From Maribellus maritimus (GTDB lineage: Bacteria; Bacteroidota; Bacteroidia; Bacteroidales; Prolixibacteraceae), in contig NZ_JAIKLE010000001.1 of the NCBI RefSeq assembly GCF_022267315.1, positions 62,001-126,000 of the forward strand: DNA of 64,000 bases, written 5' to 3'. Both the position numbers and the translations under genes were made by a program. The notes under the pieces are model-generated. The model searched no databases. It had not been told where the DNA came from and saw nothing but the letters and a program-made list of their open reading frames with translations. This document shows positions 29,409-39,572 of this stretch, piece by piece; position 1 is the first letter of the stretch; each line of letters begins with the position of its first letter.

Positions 29409-32400
29409 TTACTCCATCCTTACGCTGAGGCCTAAACCTCTGAGTTCGTGTAACAATACGTTTAGTGACTCAGGAATACCCGGTTGTGGCATTGGTTCAC
29501 CTTTAACGATCGATTCGTATGCTTTAGCCCTACCCATTACATCATCGGACTTAACGGTAAGGATTTCCTGCAGAATATGAGAAGCGCCAAATGCTTCAAG
29601 CGCCCAAACTTCCATCTCACCAAAACGCTGACCACCAAACTGTGCTTTACCACCCAATGGCTGCTGAGTAATAAGTGAGTATGGGCCGATAGAACGAGCA
29701 TGCATTTTGTCTTCCACCATGTGCCCCAGTTTCATCATGTAAATAACACCAACTGTAGCCGGCTGGTCAAATGGTTCACCTGTTTCACCATCGATAAGCC
29801 TGGTTTCACCAAATCTTGGCACACCTGCTTTATCAGTGTATTCTGTAATCTCCTCTATTGATGCACCATCAAAAATTGGCGTAGCAAACTTAATTCCCAA
29901 TTCTTTTCCGGCCCAGCCTAACACAGTTTCATAAATCTGTCCAAGGTTCATCCTTGAAGGCACACCCAGCGGATTCAATACAATATCAACAGGTGTTCCA
30001 TCGGCAAGGAATGGCATATCTTCTTGTCGAACAACACGAGATACAATACCTTTGTTTCCGTGTCGACCGGCCATTTTATCACCAATCTGAAGTTTACGTT
30101 TTTTTGCTATGTATATTTTTGCTAACTGAATAATCCCTGCAGGAAGTTCGTCACCAATTGTAACATTGTATCTTTCACGGCGTGAAACGGCTTCAGCTTC
30201 CTTATACTTCATTATGAAGTTGTTAATCACCCTGAAGATCAGATCATTTTTATCTTTATCTGTTGTCCATTTTGATGGATTAACGTTCAAATAATCAAGC
30301 TCCTGTAACTGTTTCAGCGTGAATTTTACTCCTTTGGAAATAATTTCAGTTCCATAATAGTCTTTAACTCCCTGAGAAGTTTTACCTGCAGTAAGAGTAA
30401 AAAGCTTGTCTTCTAGTTTTACACGTAATGCTGCAATATCGCGATCAAACTTCTCATCAATCTGATCCAACAATGCTTTGGTAGCTTTACCTTTTTTGTC
30501 TTTGGTAACCCGGGAGAACAGTTTTTTATCGATTACAACACCCGACAATGAAGGAGAAGCTTTTAGCGATGCATCTTTTACATCTCCCGCTTTATCACCA
30601 AAAATTGCGCGTAATAACTTTTCTTCCGGTGACGGATCTGATTCTCCTTTTGGCGTAATTTTACCTATCAGAATATCTCCGGGTTTTACATTGGCTCCAA
30701 CCCGAATCAAACCATTTTCGTCCAGATTCCGTGTTGCTTCTTCACTAACATTGGGAATATCCGATGTAAATTCTTCAACTCCTCGTTTGGTGTCGCGAAC
30801 TTCAAGACTGTATTCATCAACATGAACAGAAGTAAACACATCTTCACGAACCATCTTTTCTGAAATTACAATCGCATCTTCGTAGTTATACCCTTGCCAT
30901 GGCATAAACGCCACCATAAGGTTTCGCCCCAATGCAAGTTCGCCTTTTTCTGTTGCGTACCCCTCTGTAAGGATTTCGCCCTGCCTGATACGTTGCCCTT
31001 TTTCTACAATTGGCTTCAGATCAACCGTAGTACCCTGGTTTGTTTTTGTATATTTATCCAAAGTATATGTAACTACTTCCGGATCAAAACTTACAAAACG
31101 ATCATCATCAGTAACGTCGTAACGGACAATGATCTGATTGGCATCTACGTATTCAATAACACCGTCAAATTCAGCTTTAACCAGAATCATAGAATCGGCT
31201 GCAGCTCTTCCTTCAAGTCCGGTACCTACAATAGGTGCTTCCGGGCGTAATAAAGGTACTGCCTGACGCATCATGTTCGATCCCATCAAAGCACGGTTGG
31301 CATCGTCATGCTCAAGAAACGAAATCAGAGAAGCTGCTACAGACGCGATCTGGTTTGGACCAACGTCCATCAATTTTACATCTTCTCTATCTACGACAGG
31401 ATAGTCGCCATCAAGTCTTGATTTAACTTTCTGATTAATAAAATACCCGTTTTCATCAATAGGAGCATTTGCCTGTGCAATAATCTGTGATTCTTCTTCC
31501 TCAGCAGTCAGATAAACTACACCATCGTCGCTTAGGTCAACTCTGCTATCTTCCACCTTACGGTAAGGAGTAGAGATAAAACCAAGGTCATTTATTTTAG
31601 CAAATACACACAACGACGAAATCAAACCGATATTTGGTCCTTCCGGTGTTTCAATAGGACAAAGTCGCCCGTAGTGAGTGTAGTGTACGTCACGAACCTC
31701 GAAGCCTGCTCTTTCCCGAGACAAACCACCAGGCCCAAGTGCCGACATACGGCGTTTGTTCGTCATCTCAGCAAGTGGATTGGTTTGATCCATAAACTGC
31801 GACAACGCGTTGGTTCCAAAAAATGAATTAATAACGGATGATAAAGTTTTTGAATTAATCAAATCGATAGGTGTGAAAACCTCATTATCCCTCACATTCA
31901 TTCTTTCACGAATGGTACGAGCCATACGTGCCAAACCAACTCCAAACTGGTTATACATTTGTTCGCCCACAGTTCTAACCCTACGGTTACTTAGGTGGTC
32001 GATGTCGTCTACGTCTGTTTTTGAGTTTACCAACTGAATAAGATGCTTGATAATTTCAATAATATCTTCTTTAGTCAGAACTCTGTTCTCGGAATCAACG
32101 TTCAGTCCTAATTTTTTATTAATCCTGTAACGTCCAACTTCCCCGAGATCATATCTTTTATCTGAAAAGAAAAGTTTGTCGATAACATCACGTGCAGTTG
32201 CTTCATCCGGTGGTTCGGCATTACGCAACTGACGATAGATATGAAGGACTGCTTCTTTTTCCGAGTTACATGGGTCTTTCTGGAGTGTGTTGTAAATGAT
32301 AGCAAAATCCTGTTGATTCTGATCATCTTTATGCAACAGAATTGTTTTGACTCCAGATTCCAAGATTTCTTCGATGTGATCATCTTCGATAATTGTTTCA

Positions 32401-33218
32401 CGATCAATAATAACTTCGTTACGCTCGATAGAAACAACTTCGCCTGTATCTTCATCAACAAAATCTTCAATCCACGACTTTAATACACGGGCAGCTAATC
32501 TTCTACCAACAACTTTTTTCAGTCCTGTTTTCGAAACCTTTACTTCATCGGCTAAGTCGAATATTTCAAGAACATCCTTATCACTTTCATAACCGATGGC
32601 ACGCAGTAATGTGGTAACAGGAAGTTTTTTCTTCCTATCGATGTAAGCAAACATAACACTGTTAATGTCGGTTGCAAACTCAATCCACGAACCTTTAAAA
32701 GGTATAATACGTGCTGAATAAAGTTTTGTACCGTTGGCATGTAAACTTTGACCAAAGAACACACCGGGAGACCTGTGTAACTGCGAAACGATAACCCTTT
32801 CAGCACCATTTATAATAAAGGTACCTCTGTCGGTCATGTATGGCACAGTTCCGAGGTATACGTCCTGAACAACAGTATCAAAGTCCTCGTGTTCCGGATC
32901 GGTACAATACAACTTTAATTTTGCCTTTAAAGGCACACTAAAAGTTAAGCCGCGCTCAACACACTCTGCAATTGTGTACCTTGGCGGATCTACCTGATAA
33001 TCCAGAAATTCCAACACAAAATTATTCCGTGTATCAGTGATGGGAAAATTTTCCTCGAAAACACGAAACAGGCCTTCCGACTTTCTGTTATCAGGAGTGG
33101 TTCTTAACTGAAAAAAATCCTTAAATGATTTAACTTGTACTTCTAAGAAGTGAGGATAATCAAACCTCGTTTGTGTTGAGGAGAAATTTATCCTCTCGTT
33201 TTTTGTATATACTGACAT
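29409..33218 (-). CDS. rpoB: DNA-directed RNA polymerase subunit beta
   Basis: A 1269-residue subunit forming one side of the active cleft. The rifampicin-binding region is seen in [20 protein letters not shown] followed by [11 protein letters not shown], with conserved [16 protein letters not shown] after it. Near the C-terminus [20 protein letters not shown] is conserved. No resistance-type change can be judged without a reference strain. A perfect hairpin with T-tract stands between rplL and this gene. Confidence 0.98.
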   Translation of the reverse strand: MSVYTKNERINFSSTQTRFDYPHFLEVQVKSFKDFFQLRTTPDNRKSEGLFRVFEENFPITDTRNNFVLEFLDYQVDPPRYTIAECVERGLTFSVPLKAKLKLYCTDPEHEDFDTVVQDVYLGTVPYMTDRGTFIINGAERVIVSQLHRSPGVFFGQSLHANGTKLYSARIIPFKGSWIEFATDINSVMFAYIDRKKKLPVTTLLRAIGYESDKDVLEIFDLADEVKVSKTGLKKVVGRRLAARVLKSWIEDFVDEDTGEVVSIERNEVIIDRETIIEDDHIEEILESGVKTILLHKDDQNQQDFAIIYNTLQKDPCNSEKEAVLHIYRQLRNAEPPDEATARDVIDKLFFSDKRYDLGEVGRYRINKKLGLNVDSENRVLTKEDIIEIIKHLIQLVNSKTDVDDIDHLSNRRVRTVGEQMYNQFGVGLARMARTIRERMNVRDNEVFTPIDLINSKTLSSVINSFFGTNALSQFMDQTNPLAEMTNKRRMSALGPGGLSRERAGFEVRDVHYTHYGRLCPIETPEGPNIGLISSLCVFAKINDLGFISTPYRKVEDSRVDLSDDGVVYLTAEEEESQIIAQANAPIDENGYFINQKVKSRLDGDYPVVDREDVKLMDVGPNQIASVAASLISFLEHDDANRALMGSNMMRQAVPLLRPEAPIVGTGLEGRAAADSMILVKAEFDGVIEYVDANQIIVRYDVTDDDRFVSFDPEVVTYTLDKYTKTNQGTTVDLKPIVEKGQRIRQGEILTEGYATEKGELALGRNLMVAFMPWQGYNYEDAIVISEKMVREDVFTSVHVDEYSLEVRDTKRGVEEFTSDIPNVSEEATRNLDENGLIRVGANVKPGDILIGKITPKGESDPSPEEKLLRAIFGDKAGDVKDASLKASPSLSGVVIDKKLFSRVTKDKKGKATKALLDQIDEKFDRDIAALRVKLEDKLFTLTAGKTSQGVKDYYGTEIISKGVKFTLKQLQELDYLNVNPSKWTTDKDKNDLIFRVINNFIMKYKEAEAVSRRERYNVTIGDELPAGIIQLAKIYIAKKRKLQIGDKMAGRHGNKGIVSRVVRQEDMPFLADGTPVDIVLNPLGVPSRMNLGQIYETVLGWAGKELGIKFATPIFDGASIEEITEYTDKAGVPRFGETRLIDGETGEPFDQPATVGVIYMMKLGHMVEDKMHARSIGPYSLITQQPLGGKAQFGGQRFGEMEVWALEAFGASHILQEILTVKSDDVMGRAKAYESIVKGEPMPQPGIPESLNVLLHELRGLGLSVRME

Positions 33219-33259
33219 GTATTTATACAGGTTAATAATTATATAAAATATAAATACAC

Positions 33260-33298
33260 AAAAAGGTTTAGAATCCTACGCTGGTAAGATTCTAAACC
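33260..33298 (-). terminator. Attenuator-like hairpin between rplL and rpoB
   Basis: On the minus strand a perfect 11-bp stem, GGTTTAGAATC with GATTCTAAACC (33288-33298 and 33265-33275), with a 12-base loop is followed by five T. It is a good intrinsic terminator in the middle of an operon, about 40 bases before rpoB. Read-through must occur if rpoB has no promoter of its own, so it probably lets ribosomal proteins be made in excess over polymerase. Confidence 0.85.
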
Positions 33299-33329
33299 AG
33301 ATAACCCTTTTAAAAAGGTCTTAATGCGA

Positions 33330-33710
33330 TTATTTAACTTCAACTTCTGCTCCAGCTTCTTCCAATTGACTTTTCAAAGCTTCTGCTTCGTCTTTAGAAA
33401 TCTTTTCTTTGATAGCTTTTGGAGCTTCATCTACTACTGCTTTAGCTTCTTTCAAACCTAATCCAGTAAGTTCTTTAACGAGCTTAACTACAGCCAGTTT
33501 AGACTGTCCGGCTGCTTTTAAAATAACATCAAATTCAGTTTGTTCTGCAGCAGCTTCACCTTCGCCGCCACCAGCTGCCGGACCTGCTACTGCAACTGCT
33601 GCAGCCGCTGGTTCGATACCATACTCATCTTTGAGAATTCCAGCTAATTCGTTAACCTCTTTAACAGTCAAGTTTACTAACTCTTCTGCAAGCTGTTTTA
33701 AATCTGCCAT
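33330..33710 (-). CDS. rplL: Ribosomal protein bL12 (L7/L12)
   Basis: A 126-residue stalk protein. The N-terminal dimerisation helices ([20 protein letters not shown]) are followed by an Ala/Gly-rich hinge near residues 35-55 and the C-terminal factor-binding domain with [19 protein letters not shown]. It recruits EF-Tu and EF-G, whose gene partner tuf is in the same block. It is 32 bases after rplJ. Confidence 0.98.
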   Translation of the reverse strand: MADLKQLAEELVNLTVKEVNELAGILKDEYGIEPAAAAVAVAGPAAGGGEGEAAAEQTEFDVILKAAGQSKLAVVKLVKELTGLGLKEAKAVVDEAPKAIKEKISKDEAEALKSQLEEAGAEVEVK

Positions 33711-33742
33711 TTTATTACTTTTATTAAATTATTTCAAAAAAA

Positions 33743-34261
33743 TTATTCTTTCTCTTTCAGTGTATCAAGAACACCGTGTATAATAGTACCACCCGACTGT
33801 AACTGTCCAAGAACAGTTTTCATTGGTGATTGTAACAGAGCAACAACATCTGCAATAAGCTCGTTTTTAGATTTAACTGCAATAAGTGCTTCCAATTGAT
33901 CTGCTCCCACGTAAATTGATTCTTCAACATAAGCAGCCTTTAACACCGGCTTTTTATGCTTTTTACTAAAGTCTTTGATCAACTTGGCTGGCACGTTTGC
34001 ATTTTCAGAAAACATTACTGTTGTATTGCCCTTAAGTGCATCGTAAATTTCTTCGGCGTTCTTAGCTGAACTTTCCAAAGCTTTACGTAGTAGTGTATTC
34101 TTAACAACAACCAGTTTTACTTCTTGTTTAAAACATTGTCTCCTTAAATCGCTGGTATTCTCAGCATTTAAACCACTAATGTCGGTCAGATAAAAATGGC
34201 TGTAAGAATCAATTTGTTCTTGTAAATTATTAATAATAACTTGTTTTTCTGAACTCTTCAT
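33743..34261 (-). CDS. rplJ: Ribosomal protein uL10
   Basis: A 172-residue protein that anchors bL12 dimers to 23S rRNA. SHFYLTDISGLNAENTSDLR and VVVKNTLLRKALE are the conserved N-terminal RNA-binding region; the C-terminal helix binds bL12. It is 12 bases after rplA and 32 before rplL. No separate L10-binding leader is visible in the short gap. Confidence 0.97.
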   Translation of the reverse strand: MKSSEKQVIINNLQEQIDSYSHFYLTDISGLNAENTSDLRRQCFKQEVKLVVVKNTLLRKALESSAKNAEEIYDALKGNTTVMFSENANVPAKLIKDFSKKHKKPVLKAAYVEESIYVGADQLEALIAVKSKNELIADVVALLQSPMKTVLGQLQSGGTIIHGVLDTLKEKE

Positions 34262-34273
34262 TTTTACTCCTTT

Positions 34274-34969
34274 TTATTCTGCAATCGACTTGGGTTCTAT
34301 TTGAATACCAGGGCTCATGGTACTGGAGAGATAAATACTTTTTACATAAGTACCTTTTGCGGCAACCGGTTTTAATTTCATGATGGTATTCATAAATTCA
34401 ACGGCATTGTCTTTAATTTTATCTGCGGTAAATGAAACTTTACCAATAGTTGTATGAACAATACCAAATTTATCGACCTTGAAATCAATTTTACCTTGTT
34501 TTACTTCGCTGATTGCTTTACCAATTTCCATTGTTACGGTTCCGCTCTTTGGGTTAGGCATTAAGCCACGGGGGCCTAAAATACGTCCTAACTGTCCGAC
34601 TTTTCCCATAACAGGAGGCATGGTAATGATAACATCAACATCCGTCCAACCGCCTTTAATCTTATCTACGTATTCATCTAATCCTACGAAATCAGCTCCG
34701 GCTTCTTTAGCTTCGTCCTCTTTATCAGGAGTTACCAAAGCCAGAACGCGAACTTCTTTTCCAGTTCCATGGGGTAAAGAAACTACGCCTCTAACCATCT
34801 GGTTAGCTTTCCTTGGATCAACTCCGAGTCTTACATCAATATCAACAGAGGCATCAAATTTTGTAAAGGTAATTTCCTTTACCAATTCCGACGCTTCTTC
34901 AATTGTGTAAGCTTTTCCTTTTTCGAGTTTCTCCTGAGAAGCTTTTTTATTTTTCGTAATTCTGCCCAT
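34274..34969 (-). CDS. rplA: Ribosomal protein uL1
   Basis: A 231-residue two-domain L1-stalk protein with [20 protein letters not shown], the signature [20 protein letters not shown], and a typical C-terminal [14 protein letters not shown]. It sits 14 bases after rplK. In many bacteria L1 represses translation of rplK-rplA; a binding site cannot be pointed out in the short gaps here. Confidence 0.98.
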   Translation of the reverse strand: MGRITKNKKASQEKLEKGKAYTIEEASELVKEITFTKFDASVDIDVRLGVDPRKANQMVRGVVSLPHGTGKEVRVLALVTPDKEDEAKEAGADFVGLDEYVDKIKGGWTDVDVIITMPPVMGKVGQLGRILGPRGLMPNPKSGTVTMEIGKAISEVKQGKIDFKVDKFGIVHTTIGKVSFTADKIKDNAVEFMNTIMKLKPVAAKGTYVKSIYLSSTMSPGIQIEPKSIAE

Positions 34970-34983
34970 CGTAAAAGATTTAT

Positions 34984-35427
34984 TTAGTTATTGAATGGTG
35001 AAGCACCTTTTACAGTGATTCCCATACTTCTGGCAGTACCAGCAACCATTCTCATAGCTGATTCCACAGTAAAGCAATTCAGATCGACCATTTTGCCTTC
35101 GGCAATTTGTTTTACCTGTTCCCAGGTAACAGAACCAACTTTACTTACGTGTGGTTCTGCCGATCCTTTTTTAAGCTTTGCTACTTCGAGCAATTGAACT
35201 GCCACCGGAGGCTGTTTAATAATGAAGTCGAACGACTTGTCTGCATAAACCGTTATGATAACAGGGAGCACTTTACCTGCCTGATCCTGTGTTCTACCAT
35301 TAAACTGTTTGCAGAACTGCATTATATTTACCCCTTTGGCACCCAATGCTGGCCCCACCGGTGGTGAAGGGTTAGCCGCACCACCTTTAATCTGTAATTT
35401 AATTAATCCAGCAATTTCTTTCGCCAT
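34984..35427 (-). CDS. rplK: Ribosomal protein uL11
   Basis: A 147-residue protein of the GTPase-associated centre. The N-terminal domain has [20 protein letters not shown] and the rRNA-binding C-terminal domain has [15 protein letters not shown]. It follows nusG by 20 bases, as usual. Length is normal. Confidence 0.98.
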   Translation of the reverse strand: MAKEIAGLIKLQIKGGAANPSPPVGPALGAKGVNIMQFCKQFNGRTQDQAGKVLPVIITVYADKSFDFIIKQPPVAVQLLEVAKLKKGSAEPHVSKVGSVTWEQVKQIAEGKMVDLNCFTVESAMRMVAGTARSMGITVKGASPFNN

Positions 35428-35447
35428 AACAAAAAATTAAAGCGTTA

Positions 35448-35996
35448 CTATTCCTTTTCCACTTGCATAAAGCTAAGCTCCAAAGGAGTTTTACGTCCAA
35501 AAATCTTCACCATTACCTGCAGCTTCTTTTTCTCTTCATTGATTTCCTCAATGGTTCCATTGAAGCCGTTGAATGGTCCGTCGATTACTTTTACAGTTTC
35601 TCCTACCACGTAAGGAATATTCAATTCCTCTCCGGTTTCAGCAAGTTCATCTACTCTTCCCAGAATTCGGTTAACCTCATTTTGCCGCATCGGAACCGGA
35701 TCTCCACCTTTGGTGTCGCCAAGAAACCCGATAACATTTGGAAAATTCCTTAGTGTATGTGCAACTTCACCCACTAACGCAGCTTCGATTAAAACATATC
35801 CCGGGAAAAAGTTTCTTTCCTTACTGATTTTTTTACCGTTCCGGATTTGATAAACCTTTTCCGTAGGTATCAGAACCTGATCAACAAAACCCTTCAGATC
35901 TCCATTTGCGATTTCGTTTTCGATATATTCTTTTACCTTCTTCTCTTTACCACCTATAGCACGAAGAACATACCATTTTTTACTATTTTCGCTCAT
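35448..35996 (-). CDS. nusG: Transcription termination/antitermination protein NusG
   Basis: A 182-residue protein with the NGN domain starting WYVLRAIGGKEKKVKEYIEN and a C-terminal KOW domain, VKVIDGPFNGFNGTIEEINE. NusG binds the beta' clamp helices and couples transcription with Rho or the ribosome. It lies between secE and rplK in the classic order. Confidence 0.97.
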   Translation of the reverse strand: MSENSKKWYVLRAIGGKEKKVKEYIENEIANGDLKGFVDQVLIPTEKVYQIRNGKKISKERNFFPGYVLIEAALVGEVAHTLRNFPNVIGFLGDTKGGDPVPMRQNEVNRILGRVDELAETGEELNIPYVVGETVKVIDGPFNGFNGTIEEINEEKKKLQVMVKIFGRKTPLELSFMQVEKE

Positions 35997-36016
35997 TTTA
36001 TTCTAAGGATTTTTGA

Positions 36017-36208
36017 TTAATAAAATAATCCATAAATAAAATCCATTATGTTTCTGAATGACAGATCCATAACGAAAATTACGAGTGATATAATTAAGGA
36101 AGCAACCATTACAACCAATGCGCTACTTTGTAGCTCTTTCCAAGTAGGCCATGTTACTTTATGTACCAATTCATCGTAGGCCTCTTGTAAATATACTTTT
36201 AGTTTCAT
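36017..36208 (-). CDS. secE: Preprotein translocase subunit SecE
   Basis: A 63-residue single-span SecE: an amphipathic helix with KVTWPTWKELQSSALVV, a hallmark of the family, then one membrane helix at about residues 30-52. It is part of the SecYEG channel. It is 20 bases upstream of nusG and follows a decayed tRNA-like element after tuf. Confidence 0.95.
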   Translation of the reverse strand: MKLKVYLQEAYDELVHKVTWPTWKELQSSALVVMVASLIISLVIFVMDLSFRNIMDFIYGLFY

Positions 36209-36226
36209 TCTTCAGATTCTTTTTTG

Positions 36227-36286
36227 TACGGAAGGTAAGAATCGAACTTACTGTTTACAACCACTCCCCAACTGAGTATCAACCGT
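36227..36286 (-). pseudogene. tRNA-like element lacking the anticodon arm, probable tRNA-Trp remnant
   Basis: On the minus strand a 60-base piece folds like a tRNA without the anticodon arm. The T-arm is perfect: stem GTAAG/CTTAC (36235-36239 and 36247-36251) with canonical loop TTCGATT. The D-arm has a 4-bp stem ACTC/GAGT and loop AGTTGGG. The acceptor ends ACGGTTG/CTTCCGT pair at five of seven places. Only 11 bases join D- and T-stems where about 23 are normal. In many Bacteroidota tRNA-Trp stands exactly here, between tuf and secE. It cannot decode; it may be dead or may still act as a processing signal. Confidence 0.65.
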
Positions 36287-36287
36287 A

Positions 36288-36320
36288 AAGTAGTCCTGGG
36301 TTTTTGACCCAAGACTACTT
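36288..36320 (-). terminator. Strong hairpin after tuf
   Basis: A 14-bp stem, AAGTAGTCTTGGGT with ACCCAGGACTACTT on the minus strand (one U-G pair), and a five-base loop lies 20 bases after the tuf stop. The tail is TTTACGG, so a weak T-tract: partial termination or an mRNA 3'-end stabiliser. Confidence 0.7.
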
Positions 36321-36340
36321 CTGAATATATGTGTAATATA

Positions 36341-37528
36341 TTATTCAATAATTTCAGTTACCTGACCAGCACCAACAGTACGTCCACCTTCGCGGATTGC
36401 AAAACGTAAACCTACATTAATAGCTACCGGGTAAATCAATTCAACCTCAATTGATACGTTATCACCAGGCATAACCATTTCACGACCTTCTTCCAAATGA
36501 ATTTCTCCTGTTACATCAAGTGTACGTAGGTAGAATTGAGGACGGTATTTATTGTGGAACGGAGTGTGACGTCCACCTTCTTCTTTTTTCAATACATAAA
36601 CCTCAGCTTTAAACCTAGTATGAGGTGTAATTGAACCAGGTTTTGCCAATATCTGTCCACGTTTGATTTCTTTTTTGTCAACACCACGAAGCAACAAACC
36701 TACGTTGTCACCAGCCTGACCGTCATCTAAAATTTTACGGAACATTTCAACTCCTGTACATACTGTTTTGCGGCCTTCAGCACCCAAACCAATCAACTGT
36801 AATTCATCACCTGTATGAATAACACCTGTTTCAATACGACCTGTAGCAACAGTACCACGACCAGTAATAGAGAATACGTCTTCAACTGGCATCAGGAATG
36901 GTTTGTCGATATCACGTGGAGGAAGCGGAATCCAGCTATCAACTGCATCCATCAACTCCATAATTTTATCTTCCCATTCTGCCTCACCGTTCATTGCACC
37001 TAATGCTGAACCTTGAATAACCGGAGTATTATCGCCGTCGAATTCATAGAAATCCAACAATTCACGAATTTCCATTTCAACCAGTTCCAAAAGTTCTTCA
37101 TCATCAACCATATCCACTTTATTCATGAATACAACCAACTTAGGAACGTTTACCTGACGAGCCAAAAGGATGTGCTCACGAGTCTGAGGCATAGGACCAT
37201 CAGTAGCAGCTACAACAATGATAGCACCGTCCATCTGAGCGGCACCAGTTACCATGTTCTTCACATAGTCGGCGTGTCCCGGACAGTCAACGTGCGCATA
37301 GTGACGAGTTGCTGTTTGATACTCAACGTGAGCAGTGTTAATAGTAATACCCCTTTCCTTTTCCTCAGGAGCATTATCGATTGAATCGAATGATTTAATT
37401 TCAGAAAGACCTTTCTTTGCCAAAACCATTGTAATGGCGGCGGTCAGGGTAGTTTTACCATGATCAACGTGGCCGATTGTACCAATATTGACATGTTCTT
37501 TGTCCCTATTAAAATGTTCTTTAGCCAT
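36341..37528 (-). CDS. tuf: Elongation factor Tu
   Basis: A 395-residue GTPase that brings aminoacyl-tRNA to the ribosome. G-motifs are intact: [12 protein letters not shown] (P-loop), [12 protein letters not shown] and NKVDMVDD; the switch region [12 protein letters not shown] is conserved. Domain 3 ends with [19 protein letters not shown]. It is preceded by tRNA-Thr and tRNA-Gly in the same transcript. No second tuf is in the window. Confidence 0.98.
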   Translation of the reverse strand: MAKEHFNRDKEHVNIGTIGHVDHGKTTLTAAITMVLAKKGLSEIKSFDSIDNAPEEKERGITINTAHVEYQTATRHYAHVDCPGHADYVKNMVTGAAQMDGAIIVVAATDGPMPQTREHILLARQVNVPKLVVFMNKVDMVDDEELLELVEMEIRELLDFYEFDGDNTPVIQGSALGAMNGEAEWEDKIMELMDAVDSWIPLPPRDIDKPFLMPVEDVFSITGRGTVATGRIETGVIHTGDELQLIGLGAEGRKTVCTGVEMFRKILDDGQAGDNVGLLLRGVDKKEIKRGQILAKPGSITPHTRFKAEVYVLKKEEGGRHTPFHNKYRPQFYLRTLDVTGEIHLEEGREMVMPGDNVSIEVELIYPVAINVGLRFAIREGGRTVGAGQVTEIIE

Positions 37529-37563
37529 AACTGCAATTTTTAATTATTTTTCTAAATCAATTG

Positions 37564-37635
<72 letters not shown>

Positions 37636-37696
37636 ATTAATACATAAAGAGACGGGAGCTAAAAATATTATTTATAACTCCAATCTCCTAAATATG

Positions 37697-37769
37697 AGCG
37701 GGAGACGGGATTCAAACCCGCGACCCTTAGCTTGGAAGGCTAATGCTCTATCAGCTGAGCTACTCCCGC
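37697..37769 (-). tRNA. tRNA-Gly (anticodon TCC)
   Basis: A 73-base cloverleaf on the minus strand: acceptor GCGGGAG/CTCCCGC, D-stem GCTC/GAGC, anticodon loop CTTCCAA, T-arm GCGGG/CCCGT around TTTGAAT. CCA is not encoded. It is the first stable RNA after the block promoter, 61 bases before tRNA-Thr. Confidence 0.96.
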
Positions 37770-37788
37770 AATCATTATTTTGCAAAAA

Positions 37789-37826
37789 TGCCGTGCAAAA
37801 TTACATAATTTCTCGAAACTACAAAC
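37789..37826 (-). promoter_or_regulatory. Main promoter of the tRNA-tuf-rpl-rpo block
   Basis: On the minus strand TTTG (37822-37825) is 18 bases upstream of TAATTTTG (37796-37803). The start should fall near 37790, about 20 bases before tRNA-Gly. A second -7-like TACATTTG is at about 37970-37977 but lacks a clear -33 box. The rest of the gap to 38025 holds no gene. Confidence 0.75.
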
Positions 37827-38025
37827 AAATAAAAATAATTTACCAAAAATAAAATCAATTTTTTGCTGTCCTTTCAAAAATGAGCCGATTTTTAAAATCG
37901 TAAAACTCCCATCTACAAAAGCAAACTACTTTAATTTCAGCAGTTTCTGGAACGCCCCCAAAAGGGTTTGCAAATGTAAAAATATTATTTTAAAAAACTA
38001 AAAATAAAAACAGCAATTTTTCAAA

Positions 38026-38328
38026 TTATTTATTTTTGAGTTTTTCCTTATATTTTGTCAACTGTTTACGTATAGCATCCACTACTAAATCAGTAGCTTC
38101 TTCGAAGGTATCTGCCTGTTTTTTTGCAAATAAATATCCGTTGGAAGGGATCGAAAGTTTTAACTCAGAAATTTTATTATTAGAAACCTCGGGTTTCAAA
38201 ACTTTGAGTGTAACCTCAGCACTAATGATTCCATCAAAAAAAGTATCCAACTTGCTTACTTTTTTATTAATAAAATCCACCAACTTTTTATCTGGTGAAA
38301 GATGTACTGAATTAATTTTTACTTCCAT
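38026..38328 (-). CDS. hpf: Ribosome hibernation promoting factor, short form
   Basis: A 100-residue HPF/RaiA (S30AE) protein: INSVHLSPDKKLVDFINKKV at the start, a middle AEVTLKVLKP, and the basic C-terminal helix DAIRKQLTKYKEKLKNK. It has no C-terminal dimerisation domain, so it is the short type. It binds the 30S decoding centre in resting cells. It is 12 bases after the recombinase gene in the rpsU operon. Confidence 0.93.
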   Translation of the reverse strand: MEVKINSVHLSPDKKLVDFINKKVSKLDTFFDGIISAEVTLKVLKPEVSNNKISELKLSIPSNGYLFAKKQADTFEEATDLVVDAIRKQLTKYKEKLKNK

Positions 38329-38340
38329 AATAAAACGTTT

Positions 38341-39225
38341 TTAACCCCTTGGATGGGCTTGTTTATAAATATCGTGCAGCTTTTCAAAGGTTGTATGCGT
38401 GTAAACCTGTGTAGCTGCCAAATTCGCATGTCCTAACAATTCTTTTACAGCGTTCAAATCCGCACCTTTATTTAACAAATGAGTTGCATATGTATGTCGT
38501 AATACATGCGGACTTTTTTTCTCTAACGAAGTAACTTTTTCGAGGTTACTTTTAACCACCCTGTAAATCAACTTTTCGTAAACTGGTTTCCCCTTCTCTG
38601 TTACCAATAGGCATTCCGGCGAAAATCCAATTGTTTCATTTCTAATTTCTATGTACTGAAAAAAAAGGTTGTTTATACTCCGTGGATAAGGAATTATTCT
38701 TTCCTTCTGCCGTTTTCCCAAAACTTTAATTAAATATCCTCTTGTATCAAAATCAGAATCTTTAAGATGTAGAAGTTCAGCTAACCTTATTCCTGTGCCG
38801 TATAACAAAGTTATTATCAGCTTATCCCTCACACCTCTGAAATCGTAAGTAAAAAAACCGTCATCTAAAAGATGATGCAGATTATTTTCCTCCAAAAAAT
38901 TGGGTAATTTTTTTCTAATCTTTGGAAGTGGCAAATTAACAGCCGGATTAGCAACAACAACCTGTTCCTTCATTAAATACTTGAAGAAGATTTTAACAGT
39001 GGTAACTTTTCTGCTTACAGAACGAGGAGCTGTATTTTTTCCCATTAACGAAACAATCCAGCTCCTTACCAATTTCGAATCGACCCTATTAACATCAAAT
39101 TCCCCGACCACTTCTGTGCAAAACAACACAAATTGATCGAGGTCATTTTTATATGCAGTAACAGTATGAGGAGAATATCTCTTCTCATACTTCAGATAGT
39201 TAATAAACGATTCCTGATAGTTCAT
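38341..39225 (-). CDS. xerC: XerC/XerD-type tyrosine recombinase
   Basis: A 294-residue recombinase with a core-binding N-terminal domain (SFINYLKYEKRYSPHTVTAY) and a catalytic domain. GTGIRLAELL gives Arg near 145, HVLRHTYATHLL gives the HxxR box near 246, LGHANLAATQVYTH carries the second His and the Tyr nucleophile near 278. Such proteins resolve chromosome dimers at dif. It sits between rpsU and hpf, the conserved Bacteroidota position, which argues for the housekeeping copy and not an integrase. XerC versus XerD cannot be settled here. Confidence 0.88.
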   Translation of the reverse strand: MNYQESFINYLKYEKRYSPHTVTAYKNDLDQFVLFCTEVVGEFDVNRVDSKLVRSWIVSLMGKNTAPRSVSRKVTTVKIFFKYLMKEQVVVANPAVNLPLPKIRKKLPNFLEENNLHHLLDDGFFTYDFRGVRDKLIITLLYGTGIRLAELLHLKDSDFDTRGYLIKVLGKRQKERIIPYPRSINNLFFQYIEIRNETIGFSPECLLVTEKGKPVYEKLIYRVVKSNLEKVTSLEKKSPHVLRHTYATHLLNKGADLNAVKELLGHANLAATQVYTHTTFEKLHDIYKQAHPRG

Positions 39226-39262
39226 TAATCTCCTTCACAATTAACCAGGAACCACTAAATAA

Positions 39263-39454
39263 TTAGTCTTCCTGACGCTGTAACCCTTGCACGTAGATAG
39301 CCTTTTTCAACTCTTCCCTTCTTTTTACCGAAGGTTTTGTATACTTCTGACGATCGCGTAACTCTTTGATCACACCCGTTTTTTCAAACTTTCTTTTGAA
39401 CCTTTTTAAAGCTCTTTCAATATTTTCGCCTTCTTTTACCGGAATAATTATCAT
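39263..39454 (-). CDS. rpsU: Ribosomal protein bS21
   Basis: A 63-residue basic protein: IIPVKEGENIERALKRFKRK followed by TGVIKELRDRQKYTKPSVKR. bS21 contacts the anti-Shine-Dalgarno end of 16S rRNA; in Bacteroidota it helps to hide it, which fits the lack of Shine-Dalgarno sites before genes in this window. It is the first gene of the rpsU-xerC-hpf operon, with a consensus promoter 30 bases upstream. Confidence 0.95.
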   Translation of the reverse strand: MIIIPVKEGENIERALKRFKRKFEKTGVIKELRDRQKYTKPSVKRREELKKAIYVQGLQRQED

Positions 39455-39483
39455 ATCCTTTTCGGTTTACATTTTTTAAAATC

Positions 39484-39520
39484 GAGGCGCAAATTTAGAA
39501 ATTATTCACTGTTTATCAAA
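39484..39520 (-). promoter_or_regulatory. Consensus Bacteroidota promoter for rpsU
   Basis: On the minus strand TTTG (39517-39520) and TAAATTTG (39490-39497) are exactly 19 bases apart, a perfect TTTG-N19-TAnnTTTG. It is the best promoter in the window. Confidence 0.85.
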
Positions 39521-39572
39521 TTTAAAGGAAAAAAATAATAATTCCTATGTAATAAATTTGATTTAAATCTTT

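Noticed and set aside
36209-36340. Intact tRNA-Trp between tuf and secE
   Set aside because: No anticodon stem-loop with CCA is present; only D-, T- and acceptor-like parts remain.
38341-39225. Integrase of a mobile element inserted near the tRNA genes
   Set aside because: The recombinase lies in the conserved rpsU-xerC-hpf operon, with no att repeats or cargo.
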